Shown in pieces: positions 6,878 through 14,314 of a DNA stretch of 20,940 nucleotides. The translations under genes and the position numbers were made by a program. Numbering within the stretch: the stretch's first letter is position 1; every line of letters begins with the position of its first letter. Under the pieces are notes generated by a model that saw only the letters and a list, made by a program, of their open reading frames with translations, was not told the origin of the DNA and ran no database searches. Source of the stretch: Bacteroidales bacterium (GTDB taxonomy: Bacteria; Bacteroidota; Bacteroidia; Bacteroidales; Paludibacteraceae); contig CAAFZS010000034.1 of assembly GCA_900767595.1 (NCBI GenBank), positions 1-20,940 of the forward strand, read 5' to 3'.

Positions 6878-7432
6878 ATGAAGGTCGCCGTCTATTGCAG
6901 TGCTAAGGATTGTATTCCACCTGATTATCTTGCTTTAGGTAATCAGTTGGGTGCGTGGTTAGCTCAGCAAGGACACGTGTTAGTGTATGGCGGAGCGACA
7001 GGAGGACTGATGTCGCGCGTATCGAAAGCTTATCGAGAAACCTCTAAACGGGAGGATAAAGTAGAGAACCGTATCATAGGTGTTGCACCAAAATGTGTAA
7101 TCGGTGCGGGTCGAAAAGCCTCTTGTTGTGACGAGTTTTATGAAGTAGAGAAGATGAGCGAGCGCAAACAGTTGATGCGCGATTTAGCAGATTGTTTTAT
7201 TTGTTTGCCCGGCAGCTATGGCACCTTGGACGAGATGATGGATGTAATCTCTGCGGGTGTTGTAGGAGAACATCATAAGCCGATTTATGTGCTCAATTAT
7301 GATCACTTCTATGATGATTTAGAGGCGTTAGTGGAACATATGCACGACTTGTCGTTTTTACCCGAAAAAGAAGTGTTTAAACCTATATTTGTAAATACAT
7401 TAGACGAATTATATGGATCTATTCTTTCTTAA
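6878..7432 (+). CDS. LOG-family protein (cytokinin riboside 5'-monophosphate phosphoribohydrolase type)
   Basis: LOG proteins split a nucleoside 5'-monophosphate into base and ribose-5-phosphate. The 184-residue product has the Rossmann-like fold signatures VYGGATGGLM (36-45), MSERKQLM (93-100, Arg-Lys pair) and the active-site segment PGSYGTLDE (111-119). The usual form of the last motif is PGGxGTxxE; here Ser replaces the second Gly, while the catalytic Glu119 stays. In bacteria outside the plant-associated groups the real substrate is mostly uncertain. The gene starts directly after an octamer repeat and overlaps the next frame by 20 nt if that gene uses its first ATG. Confidence 0.87.
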   Translation: MKVAVYCSAKDCIPPDYLALGNQLGAWLAQQGHVLVYGGATGGLMSRVSKAYRETSKREDKVENRIIGVAPKCVIGAGRKASCCDEFYEVEKMSERKQLMRDLADCFICLPGSYGTLDEMMDVISAGVVGEHHKPIYVLNYDHFYDDLEALVEHMHDLSFLPEKEVFKPIFVNTLDELYGSILS

Positions 7433-8204
7433 AGCCTTATTGAAAAGGCAGTTAATGACCACACCTCAAATGGAGAAGATAATTACTTCCAAGTCGGAAG
7501 AAAATATCCGTGAGGAAGGTTATCAGTTACAGTATGTAGAAGATTTCCGGTGGACGGATTTGGCACATTCGGATTGGACCCCGGGGTTTATTTATCCTTC
7601 TAAGGATTTCCGGTCGGTACATTCTTACACGAATGAGAACCAAGCTTATGCGGGTGGCGAGAATGTCGAAGTTAAGGATGGTAAACTGATTATCCATACG
7701 CGTCGCAAAAAGACAGAAGCTCCTGCGTGGGACCCGGAAAAAGGTATGGTAATGCAAACATTTGACTTTACTTCTGATGCTATCAATAATGCGTCCAAAC
7801 TGGCTATAGAAGCAGGCAGTGTGGTGATTGTGAAAGCGCGTTGCCACGGATTGCTTAATCATGGTATTTATTTGCGTAGCAAGAATCATATTCCGTTTAT
7901 TTCGGTATTCAATTATACGGGACGAAAGATTTTCTGTGGCGTGAAATCGAATATCAACACCGATGAGAATAAGAAGGAAATTACCGGTTTGCAACCTGTG
8001 ACGGAACTTATTTATACGGTGGTTTGGGGCGAAGATGAGATAGCGTGGTTTGTTAATAACATGGAGGTTTATCGCACGAAGAATCTTATTCCGAAGGGTG
8101 AAAAGTTGTATTTACACCTTTACTCGTTTATGTTTAAGGGTATAGAATGGAACACCCCCGGAGAACTCGATGTTGATTGGATACGCGTCTATAAAAAACT
8201 CTAA
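7413..8204 (+). CDS. GH16-fold (concanavalin A-like) protein lacking the catalytic motif
   Basis: The 263-residue product has the framework of family 16 glycoside hydrolases: an early V-E-D-F...W strand (from about residue 42), N-V-E-V-K-D-G-K-L-I-I-H in the first third, and the family ending DVDWIRVYKK. Where active members carry E-[IL]-D-x-x-E, this protein reads FISVFNYTG, with no acidic pair. It also lacks a clear signal peptide, so it is probably a carbohydrate-binding or scaffolding relative that stays in the cytoplasm, or an inactive remnant that remains open. The ATG at 7413 overlaps the LOG gene by 20 nt; an ATG at 7455 preceded by GAAAAGG is an equally good start (249 residues). The stop codon lies within the heptamer repeat that leads to kdsA. 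Confidence 0.6.
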   Translation: MDLFFLKALLKRQLMTTPQMEKIITSKSEENIREEGYQLQYVEDFRWTDLAHSDWTPGFIYPSKDFRSVHSYTNENQAYAGGENVEVKDGKLIIHTRRKKTEAPAWDPEKGMVMQTFDFTSDAINNASKLAIEAGSVVIVKARCHGLLNHGIYLRSKNHIPFISVFNYTGRKIFCGVKSNINTDENKKEITGLQPVTELIYTVVWGEDEIAWFVNNMEVYRTKNLIPKGEKLYLHLYSFMFKGIEWNTPGELDVDWIRVYKKL

Positions 8205-8228
8205 ACTCTACACTCTAAACTCTACACT
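8198..8228 (+). repeat. Heptamer repeat ACTCTAM abutting kdsA
   Basis: Four heptamers alternate as ACTCTAA, ACTCTAC, ACTCTAA, ACTCTAC, then ACT and the kdsA ATG. The first copy contains the TAA stop codon of the upstream gene, so the repeat fills the whole junction. Confidence 0.8.
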
Positions 8229-8984
8229 ATGTTTTTGATAGCAGGGCCTTGTGCCATTGAAAATAGGGAGATGGTTTTAACTACCGCGGAGACGCTTAAG
8301 CGTATCTGCGAGGATATGCATATCCAACTCTACTTTAAATCTTCTTTCGATAAGGCGAACCGCACTTCTGCCTCTCCGCGAGGGATAGGGATGGAAGAGG
8401 GGTTGCGTATTTTGTCCGAAGTGAAAGAGCAGTTCTCTTTACCTGTTTTGACCGACATACACGAGTCGTGGCAGTGCGAGCCGGTGGCTGCTGTAGCGGA
8501 TGTGATTCAGATACCCGCGTTTTTATCCCGTCAAACGGATTTGATTCAAGCTGCAGCGAAGACGGGGAAGATAGTTAATATCAAGAAAGGGCAGTTTATG
8601 GCACCTTGGGACATGAAGGGTGCTATTGATAAGGTTCGTGCCGTATCGAATAGTGAGGTATGGCTTACGGAGCGCGGTAGCAGTTTTGGTTATGGACGAC
8701 TGGTGGTGGATATGACTTCGCTGGTAGAGATGCGTCAGTTTGGTTGCCCGATTGTCTTTGATGCCACTCATGCTGTCCAACAACCCAGCGGAGCGAACGG
8801 TGTGACAGGAGGAAATAGAGAGATGGTTCCTTACCTTATGCGAGCTGCGGCCGCCGTGGGAGTAGATGGGTTGTTTGTGGAGGTACATCCTCATCCGGAA
8901 CAAGCTATCTCGGATGCCGCCAATCAGTTAAGATTAAGTGAAATACGTCAAATATTAGAGCGCACATATGAAGTATGCAGATAG
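8229..8984 (+). CDS. kdsA: 3-deoxy-8-phosphooctulonate synthase (Kdo-8-phosphate synthase)
   Basis: KdsA condenses phosphoenolpyruvate with D-arabinose-5-phosphate to Kdo-8-phosphate for the lipopolysaccharide inner core. Family motifs: AGPCAIEN (5-12), FKSSFDKANRTS (36-47), PAFLSRQTDL (96-105), IKKGQF (118-123), TERGSSFGYG (147-156), FDATHAVQ (177-184) and VEVHPHPEQAISDA. Cys8, His181, Glu218 and Asp229 are spaced as the metal ligands of the metal-dependent class (Aquifex Cys11, His185, Glu222, Asp233); E. coli KdsA has Asn in place of that Cys. At 251 residues it is shorter than E. coli KdsA (284) but complete. It overlaps kdsD, the gene for the preceding step, by 17 nt. Confidence 0.95.
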   Translation: MFLIAGPCAIENREMVLTTAETLKRICEDMHIQLYFKSSFDKANRTSASPRGIGMEEGLRILSEVKEQFSLPVLTDIHESWQCEPVAAVADVIQIPAFLSRQTDLIQAAAKTGKIVNIKKGQFMAPWDMKGAIDKVRAVSNSEVWLTERGSSFGYGRLVVDMTSLVEMRQFGCPIVFDATHAVQQPSGANGVTGGNREMVPYLMRAAAAVGVDGLFVEVHPHPEQAISDAANQLRLSEIRQILERTYEVCR

Positions 8985-9918
8985 AGCAAAAAGTATCTTT
9001 GAGGAAGAGATTGGTGAAATGACCAAACTCAAAGAGACATTAGACGAACATTTCGACCAAGTGGTAGAACTTTTATACGCTTGTGAGGGCAAGGTGGTGG
9101 TAATGGGTATCGGTAAAACCGGTATTATCGGCCATAAGATTGCTTCCTCATTGGCTTCCACAGGTACACCCTCTATTTTTGTCAATGCTGCGGAAGCGGT
9201 GCATGGCGATTTGGGAATGATTAACCAAAAGGATATCGTTTTATTGGTAAGTAATAGCGGTTCCACCGACGAAATTCTGAACGTGGTAGCTCCTTTGCGT
9301 ACGCTCGGTTGTACGATAGTGGCTTTAACAGGTGACACATCTTCCAAACTCGCCAAAGCATGCGATTATGTACTGTCTGTTCATGTGGATAAAGAGGCTT
9401 GTCCATTAGGTTTAGCACCTACAACTTCAACAACAGCGACTACTTTGATGGGGGATGCGTTGATTGTGTGCCTCATGGAGAAGCGACAGTTTAAAGCAGA
9501 GAACTTCGCTCTCTATCATCCGGGAGGCGCGTTAGGAAGACAACTCCTTTCTCGCGTTTATACGCATATGGATACTTCTGTTCCTCAAGTAAGCACAACG
9601 GCTTCGTTCCGCGAGGTGGTAAGAGAGATGTCAGAACACCATTTAGGTATGACCATGGTCTTTGAAGGTGCAAAATGTGTGGGCATCATTACCGATGGTG
9701 ATGTGAGACGTGCTATTGAGAAATATGATGACTTGCATATCACAGCGGCGGGTATTATGACGCCATCCTATAAGCATATTCATAAGCAAGCCTTGCTTAC
9801 GGACGCGTTGGCTATAATGGACCAATATAATATCACCACATTGGCGGTAACGGAGACGGAACAGTCTTCTCAAATCATAGGAATCATTTCTATTCACCAT
9901 ATTATCGATTTTAAATAA
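8968..9918 (+). CDS. kdsD: Arabinose-5-phosphate isomerase (KpsF/GutQ family)
   Basis: KdsD converts ribulose-5-phosphate to arabinose-5-phosphate, the substrate of KdsA. The 316-residue protein has an N-terminal SIS domain (about 25-170) with MGIGKTG (46-52), SNSGSTDE (95-102), AEAVHGDLG (75-83) and YHPGGALGR (183-191), followed by two CBS domains (about 200-316) with the segments GIITDGDVRRAIE and GIISIHHIIDF. The two histidines, His79 and His184, lie at places corresponding to conserved active-site histidines of the family. The start codon sits inside the end of kdsA, a sign of coupled translation of two sequential enzymes. It ends 3 nt before the next gene. Confidence 0.93.
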   Translation: MKYADRAKSIFEEEIGEMTKLKETLDEHFDQVVELLYACEGKVVVMGIGKTGIIGHKIASSLASTGTPSIFVNAAEAVHGDLGMINQKDIVLLVSNSGSTDEILNVVAPLRTLGCTIVALTGDTSSKLAKACDYVLSVHVDKEACPLGLAPTTSTTATTLMGDALIVCLMEKRQFKAENFALYHPGGALGRQLLSRVYTHMDTSVPQVSTTASFREVVREMSEHHLGMTMVFEGAKCVGIITDGDVRRAIEKYDDLHITAAGIMTPSYKHIHKQALLTDALAIMDQYNITTLAVTETEQSSQIIGIISIHHIIDFK

Positions 9919-9921
9919 TTT

Positions 9922-11577
9922 ATGGAGCACACCATTACTATTTATTGTAAGAACACCAAGTCGTATCACGAGGTTGAACGAGGGATATCTCTTTCCCAAC
10001 TGATAGACAAATTGCATATTCAATTGGATTATCCGGTGATAGCAGCACGTGTAAATTACAAATTGGAAAACTTGGATTTCTTGCTATACAAGCCCAAGGA
10101 TGTGGAATTCTTGGATATTTCCAGTCATTCAGGACGCCGTTGTTATGTAAGAACTCTTATTATGGTCTTTGCTTGTGCGGTTCACGAGTTGTATCCGGAG
10201 GCAGATTTACGCTTAGAGCATCCGATTAGCAAGGGGTATTATTGCACGCTGCAAGGTAAACCGCTGACACCCGAGATGGTGCAAGCTATCAAAGAGCGTA
10301 TGCTTCTTATTATTAAAGAGAACAGAAAGATTGAGGAGGTGGAGAAACAAACGAAGGAAGTGATTCGTATCTTCTCCCAACAGACGGATGGTAAAGCGAC
10401 CCTTTTCCGCACGTTGGGTAATCCCTATTGCCGTTATTTCCGTATGGGAGATTTTAATGACTATTACATGAGCGTACTCATGCCTTCGACGGGATATATC
10501 AACATCTTTGATCTTGAGCCTTATTACGATGGTATTCTTTTGCGTGTTCCGTCTCGTTCCAATCCGAAAGTCTTGGAAGGAACGGTTCGTCAAGATAAGA
10601 TGTTCAAACACTTTAGCGAATATCGCAAGTGGAACAAACTGATGAACATTGCCAATGTAGGTGATTTCAATAATTTATACGATGAAGGTAAGAGTTTTGA
10701 GATGATTAAACTTGCAGAGGCATTGCACGAAAAGAAAGTGGGACAGATAGCCGATGCCATCTGTAATCGCGAAGGCGGATATCCTAAACTCGTACTCATC
10801 TCCGGACCATCGTCTTCGGGTAAAACGAGTTTTGCACAACGCTTGCGTATCCAGCTTATGGTCAATGGTCTGAAGCCTCTTACCGTGTCGATGGATAACT
10901 ATTTTGTCAATCGTGTGGATACACCCAAGGACGAGAATGGCGAATGGGATTTTGAGGATATCAATGCGTTGGATTTGAAACTCTTCCGCGAGCACTTGAA
11001 TCGTATGCTGAAAGGCGATGAGGTGGAGATGCCCTACTACTCTTTTGAAAAAGGAGAACGCGAGTGGCGGGGTGATAAGATTAAGATGGAGGCGGATAAT
11101 GTGCTGATTGTGGAAGGAATACATGCGCTCAATCCGGAACTCATTCCGGATGTGCCGAAAGAGTTGCAATATCGCATTTATGTGTCAGTGCTAACCACCA
11201 TTAATTTGGATAACCACAACTGGATACCAACAACGGATATTCGTTTACTCCGTCGTATTGTTCGTGACTACCGTACCCGTGGGTTCTCGGCTCGTGATAC
11301 GATTGCGCGCTGTCCGTCCGTCATTCGAGGGGAAGTGAAATGGATATATCCTTATCAAGAGGAAGCGGACGCGATGTTCAACTCTGCTTTGCTATTTGAG
11401 TTGGCAGTACTCAAACAGGCTGCGGAACCGATTCTGGCAGAGGTTCCGAAGTTTTGTAATGAGTATGCTGAAGCACACAGACTCATCAAGTTCTTGCAAT
11501 ATTTCCGTCCTATTCCGGAGAACGAGATTCCGCCTACATCGTTGTTGCGCGCTTTCGTTGGTGGCGGGTCGCGGTAG
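9922..11577 (+). CDS. TGS-domain nucleoside kinase (uridine kinase/phosphoribulokinase-like)
   Basis: The 551-residue product begins with a TGS-like ubiquitin fold (about 1-60), continues with a region like the second additional domain of threonyl-tRNA synthetase (about 60-230), and ends with a P-loop kinase domain. The Walker A motif is GPSSSGKT (295-302), followed by the uridine kinase-like SMDNYFVNR and LIVEGIHALNPEL. This three-part protein is common in Bacteroidota and Firmicutes and is annotated as a nucleoside kinase; the phosphate acceptor is not certain. Its position 3 nt after kdsD suggests co-transcription. The stop codon opens the hexamer repeat that precedes the SPOR gene. Confidence 0.85.
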   Translation: MEHTITIYCKNTKSYHEVERGISLSQLIDKLHIQLDYPVIAARVNYKLENLDFLLYKPKDVEFLDISSHSGRRCYVRTLIMVFACAVHELYPEADLRLEHPISKGYYCTLQGKPLTPEMVQAIKERMLLIIKENRKIEEVEKQTKEVIRIFSQQTDGKATLFRTLGNPYCRYFRMGDFNDYYMSVLMPSTGYINIFDLEPYYDGILLRVPSRSNPKVLEGTVRQDKMFKHFSEYRKWNKLMNIANVGDFNNLYDEGKSFEMIKLAEALHEKKVGQIADAICNREGGYPKLVLISGPSSSGKTSFAQRLRIQLMVNGLKPLTVSMDNYFVNRVDTPKDENGEWDFEDINALDLKLFREHLNRMLKGDEVEMPYYSFEKGEREWRGDKIKMEADNVLIVEGIHALNPELIPDVPKELQYRIYVSVLTTINLDNHNWIPTTDIRLLRRIVRDYRTRGFSARDTIARCPSVIRGEVKWIYPYQEEADAMFNSALLFELAVLKQAAEPILAEVPKFCNEYAEAHRLIKFLQYFRPIPENEIPPTSLLRAFVGGGSR

Positions 11578-11583
11578 TGTGGA

Positions 11584-11607
11584 TAGTGAAAGTGATAGTG
11601 AAAGTGA
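11584..11607 (+). repeat. Hexamer/dodecamer repeat before the SPOR gene
   Basis: The unit TAGTGAAAGTGA occurs twice in tandem, itself made of two related hexamers (AGTGAA, AGTGAT). A further AGTGAA at 11614-11619 and a TAGTGT at the stop codon of the kinase gene continue the pattern, so nearly the whole 43-nt gap up to the ATG at 11621 is repeat. Confidence 0.7.
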
Positions 11608-11620
11608 ATTTTTAGTGAAA

Positions 11621-12046
11621 ATGAAGAAGTTTATAGTTATATTAGTGTCTTTGATGCCGATGGTGGCGAAGACACAAGCCCCGATAAGTATTTTTGATTC
11701 CTTATCTTATGTTCGAGTGTATCAAGATAGTACGATAAATGCCTTGTTATATGATAAGATTCTTGGGGCGGAACAAGAAGCCGTCGTTGGTTATCGTGTG
11801 CAGGTGTTCTCTTCCAATCGTCAGCAAGCGGCTAAGGTAGAGGCGGAGGAGTTACAGCGAAAACTGGAACACGTCCTTCCTTCAGAGGTATATGCTCAGT
11901 ATATATCGCCTTTCTGGAAGGTGCGTATCGGTAATTTCCTTACCTATGAGGACGCCAAACAGTTTAAGGACACGTTACTCGTTCATTATCCTTATTTAAC
12001 TGCGGATACATATATCGTAAAAGACCAAATCAACGTAAGAAAATGA
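11621..12046 (+). CDS. Secreted SPOR-domain protein
   Basis: I place the start at the ATG at 11621, because it is followed by a clear signal peptide (MKKFIVILVSLMPMVAKTQA, cleavage likely after TQA); longer versions of this frame would run back into the kinase gene. The mature protein of about 120 residues carries a SPOR domain (from about residue 52, GYRVQVFSSN, through FWKVRIGNF and YEDAKQFKDTL). SPOR domains bind denuded glycan strands of peptidoglycan, often at division sites, so it probably works in the periplasm. The end overlaps folE by 4 nt (ATGA). Confidence 0.85.
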   Translation: MKKFIVILVSLMPMVAKTQAPISIFDSLSYVRVYQDSTINALLYDKILGAEQEAVVGYRVQVFSSNRQQAAKVEAEELQRKLEHVLPSEVYAQYISPFWKVRIGNFLTYEDAKQFKDTLLVHYPYLTADTYIVKDQINVRK

Positions 12047-12624
12047 TGCAGGAGTTTTGTCCTAATCAACAGATAACAGACCAAATAGCGAAGTCTGTGC
12101 AAACGATTCTCACCCAAATAGGCGAGAATCCGCAGCGTCAGGGCTTACTGCGTACGCCACAGCGAGTGGGGGAGGCTTTTCAGTTCCTTACGAAGGGGTA
12201 TAACGAAGATCCGGAAGCCATCTTACGTTCGGCATTGTTTGAAGAAGACTATCGTCAAATGGTGGTGGTTAAAGATATTGATTTCTATTCTTTATGTGAA
12301 CACCACTTGTTGCCGTTCTTTGGTAAGGCACATATTGCTTATATCCCGAATGGGAAGATTACCGGTCTTAGTAAGATTGCTCGTGTAGTGGATGTGTTTG
12401 CGCGTCGGTTACAGGTGCAAGAACGCATGACTACGCAGATAAAGGAATGTATTCAATCTACGCTTCATCCATTGGGGGTGATGGTGGTTATAGAGGCCGA
12501 ACATCTGTGTATGCAAATGCGAGGAGTTCAGAAAGAACATGCTATCACGACTACGTCCGATTTCACCGGAGCTTTTAATCGTCCGGAGACACGGGAAGAG
12601 TTCTTGAAACTAATAGGAAAATGA
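12043..12624 (+). CDS. folE: GTP cyclohydrolase I
   Basis: FolE converts GTP to 7,8-dihydroneopterin triphosphate, the entry step to tetrahydrofolate and other pterins. The 193-residue protein holds SLCEHHLLPFFGKAH (83-97), the segment GLSKIARVVDVFARRLQVQE and EAEHLCMQMRGV (151-162). Cys85, His88 and Cys156 have exactly the spacing of the zinc ligands of E. coli FolE (Cys110, His113, Cys181). It starts with two Met codons; I use the first, which overlaps the SPOR stop codon. It is the last gene of the plus-strand string and ends 9 nt from the end of the convergent transferase gene. Confidence 0.95.
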   Translation: MMQEFCPNQQITDQIAKSVQTILTQIGENPQRQGLLRTPQRVGEAFQFLTKGYNEDPEAILRSALFEEDYRQMVVVKDIDFYSLCEHHLLPFFGKAHIAYIPNGKITGLSKIARVVDVFARRLQVQERMTTQIKECIQSTLHPLGVMVVIEAEHLCMQMRGVQKEHAITTTSDFTGAFNRPETREEFLKLIGK

Positions 12625-12633
12625 TATTGAGCG

Positions 12634-14313
12634 TTACGGCTGTAAGATATCCAATTCGCCTTTCCCGTTGATAACATAAAGAGTATCTGTTGATGCCAAA
12701 GAGCCACAGATACTTTTTTGTTGACTATTAGGGATAGGGATATCTGCTAAATCCAAGAGAGAATAAAAAACAACACCGGTGTTTTGTTTTACGGATTTAT
12801 TAGAATACATTGCTTCCACTTTATCCGGATATTTTTGTTTATATTCTTCCGAATACCATACACACAAGGGTACATGGAATTCGTGTGGAAGAACATTGTA
12901 CGATCCGTGTAGGACATTCATGTTTCCGTCATCCCACAAACTCTCCCCATGATCCGACACATACATCACCACGGAAGGTTGGTGGCATTGTCTTGCCCAT
13001 TCAATAATTTGGGATATTACATAATCAGTGTACAATAAACTATTGTCATAAGCATTGACAAACCATTCTTTGTTGGCGGGATTAATCAACATATAACTAA
13101 AATGATCCTTGTCCCAAGTGGGTTGAAATACTTTATATTCCTCGGGATAACGTTGGTCATAACGGAAATGGCAGCCCAACAAGTGAATAACCATCATACT
13201 GGGATGTTGAGGTGCTCCTATGGATTGAAGAACAGGAATAATGTCAACATCATAATTGTCTTCTTTGTCGATATTAGATATGTTCTCTGTATAACAATAG
13301 GTTGCATTCTTCATAGCTCGTTGTATAAACGGATAAGGATATTGTTTGATGAGCCAATAAGTATCAAATCCGCTTTGTGCAAAAGCTTCGGGTAGTGTTT
13401 TTTCTTGATAAGCTATCTCGCGGTGGCGTGCATTGGCTCGTGTCAAAATAAGAGGTAATGAATTAGCGGTTAGATTAGCTTCAGAATAAATGCTGTCATA
13501 ACTGATAAAAGACGAAAGGGAAGATAGGTGAGGGGTTGTGTTTCGCTCATACCCATTAAAACCTTGATGATCATAGCGAGCTGCTTCGCCGATAATAAGA
13601 ATATATAATTCGGATGAATCCGTTATTTTTTTTGGTACGTCAAATTGAAAATCCGCCACTTGTTTTTGTAAATGTGTTATCTCTATTTGCTTTTCAAGGA
13701 TGTGATAGGAATGGAGGTAAATATTATATGGGAAGATCTTATATGCTTTCATTACCAAGCAGTCATTGGCAAGTATAATTTTTTCTTTTGTATTCATCTC
13801 TCGATGTTGATCGCGGAGGACAAAGAGTAAGACTCCTATACCGGCGATCCATAATCCGATAAAACCAATAAGCACATATCTTTTACGTATACGAGGAAAG
13901 AAATATCGGTTTTCAACCTTGGAACATAAAACGAAGAATAAAACATACATTACAATGATGCCAATAACGATTGGGTATAAAGATGCAATAAGTTCTTTTG
14001 CCTCGCTAAAATTTGTGTGATAGATATTGATGAGAAAAGCTTCTGAACATGCTTGATGATTGAGGTAAAGACTGCTAATCTCTATGGGGAATAGCAGAAA
14101 ATTAAAAACACCTTCAATTATGAAATAAGCGCGGGCTTTTAAAAAAAAGGCAGGTATAAGTAGCAACACCAAACAAGTTCCTATATAAGTTATTTGTTTG
14201 ATGGGAAGATGAACTAATTCAATCGCTACGCAAGTGGTGTAGATATTAGGCAGCAATAGTAATGCAGTAAGCAAAACAAAAAGTCCTATTTGACAAAAAG
14301 ATCTTTTTTGCAT
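12634..14313 (-). CDS. EptA-type phosphoethanolamine transferase
   Basis: The 559-residue inner-membrane protein has about five transmembrane helices in residues 8-170 and then a periplasmic sulfatase-fold domain. Predicted catalytic residues agree in spacing with Neisseria EptA: metal ligands Glu243 (IGEAAR), Asp454 and His455 (SDHGE), further histidines His382 and His469, and the nucleophile Thr282 (NLTANSLP). NGYERNTTPHL (253-263) is also typical. Such enzymes move phosphoethanolamine from phosphatidylethanolamine to lipid A, core sugars or other surface glycans; the acceptor cannot be told from sequence. It begins one nucleotide after porZ ends. The gene looks richer in A+T than its neighbours. 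Confidence 0.88.
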   Translation of the reverse strand: MQKRSFCQIGLFVLLTALLLLPNIYTTCVAIELVHLPIKQITYIGTCLVLLLIPAFFLKARAYFIIEGVFNFLLFPIEISSLYLNHQACSEAFLINIYHTNFSEAKELIASLYPIVIGIIVMYVLFFVLCSKVENRYFFPRIRKRYVLIGFIGLWIAGIGVLLFVLRDQHREMNTKEKIILANDCLVMKAYKIFPYNIYLHSYHILEKQIEITHLQKQVADFQFDVPKKITDSSELYILIIGEAARYDHQGFNGYERNTTPHLSSLSSFISYDSIYSEANLTANSLPLILTRANARHREIAYQEKTLPEAFAQSGFDTYWLIKQYPYPFIQRAMKNATYCYTENISNIDKEDNYDVDIIPVLQSIGAPQHPSMMVIHLLGCHFRYDQRYPEEYKVFQPTWDKDHFSYMLINPANKEWFVNAYDNSLLYTDYVISQIIEWARQCHQPSVVMYVSDHGESLWDDGNMNVLHGSYNVLPHEFHVPLCVWYSEEYKQKYPDKVEAMYSNKSVKQNTGVVFYSLLDLADIPIPNSQQKSICGSLASTDTLYVINGKGELDILQP

Positions 14314-14314
14314 A

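Noticed and set aside
8198..8228. Possible CRISPR-like array in the regular repeats
   Set aside because: Units are 6-8 bp without unique spacers, and there are no cas genes; they are simple tandem repeats.
11396..11620. Upstream extension of the SPOR-domain frame
   Set aside because: It overlaps the end of the kinase gene, includes the translated repeat (SESDSESE), and a clean signal peptide starts at the ATG at 11621.
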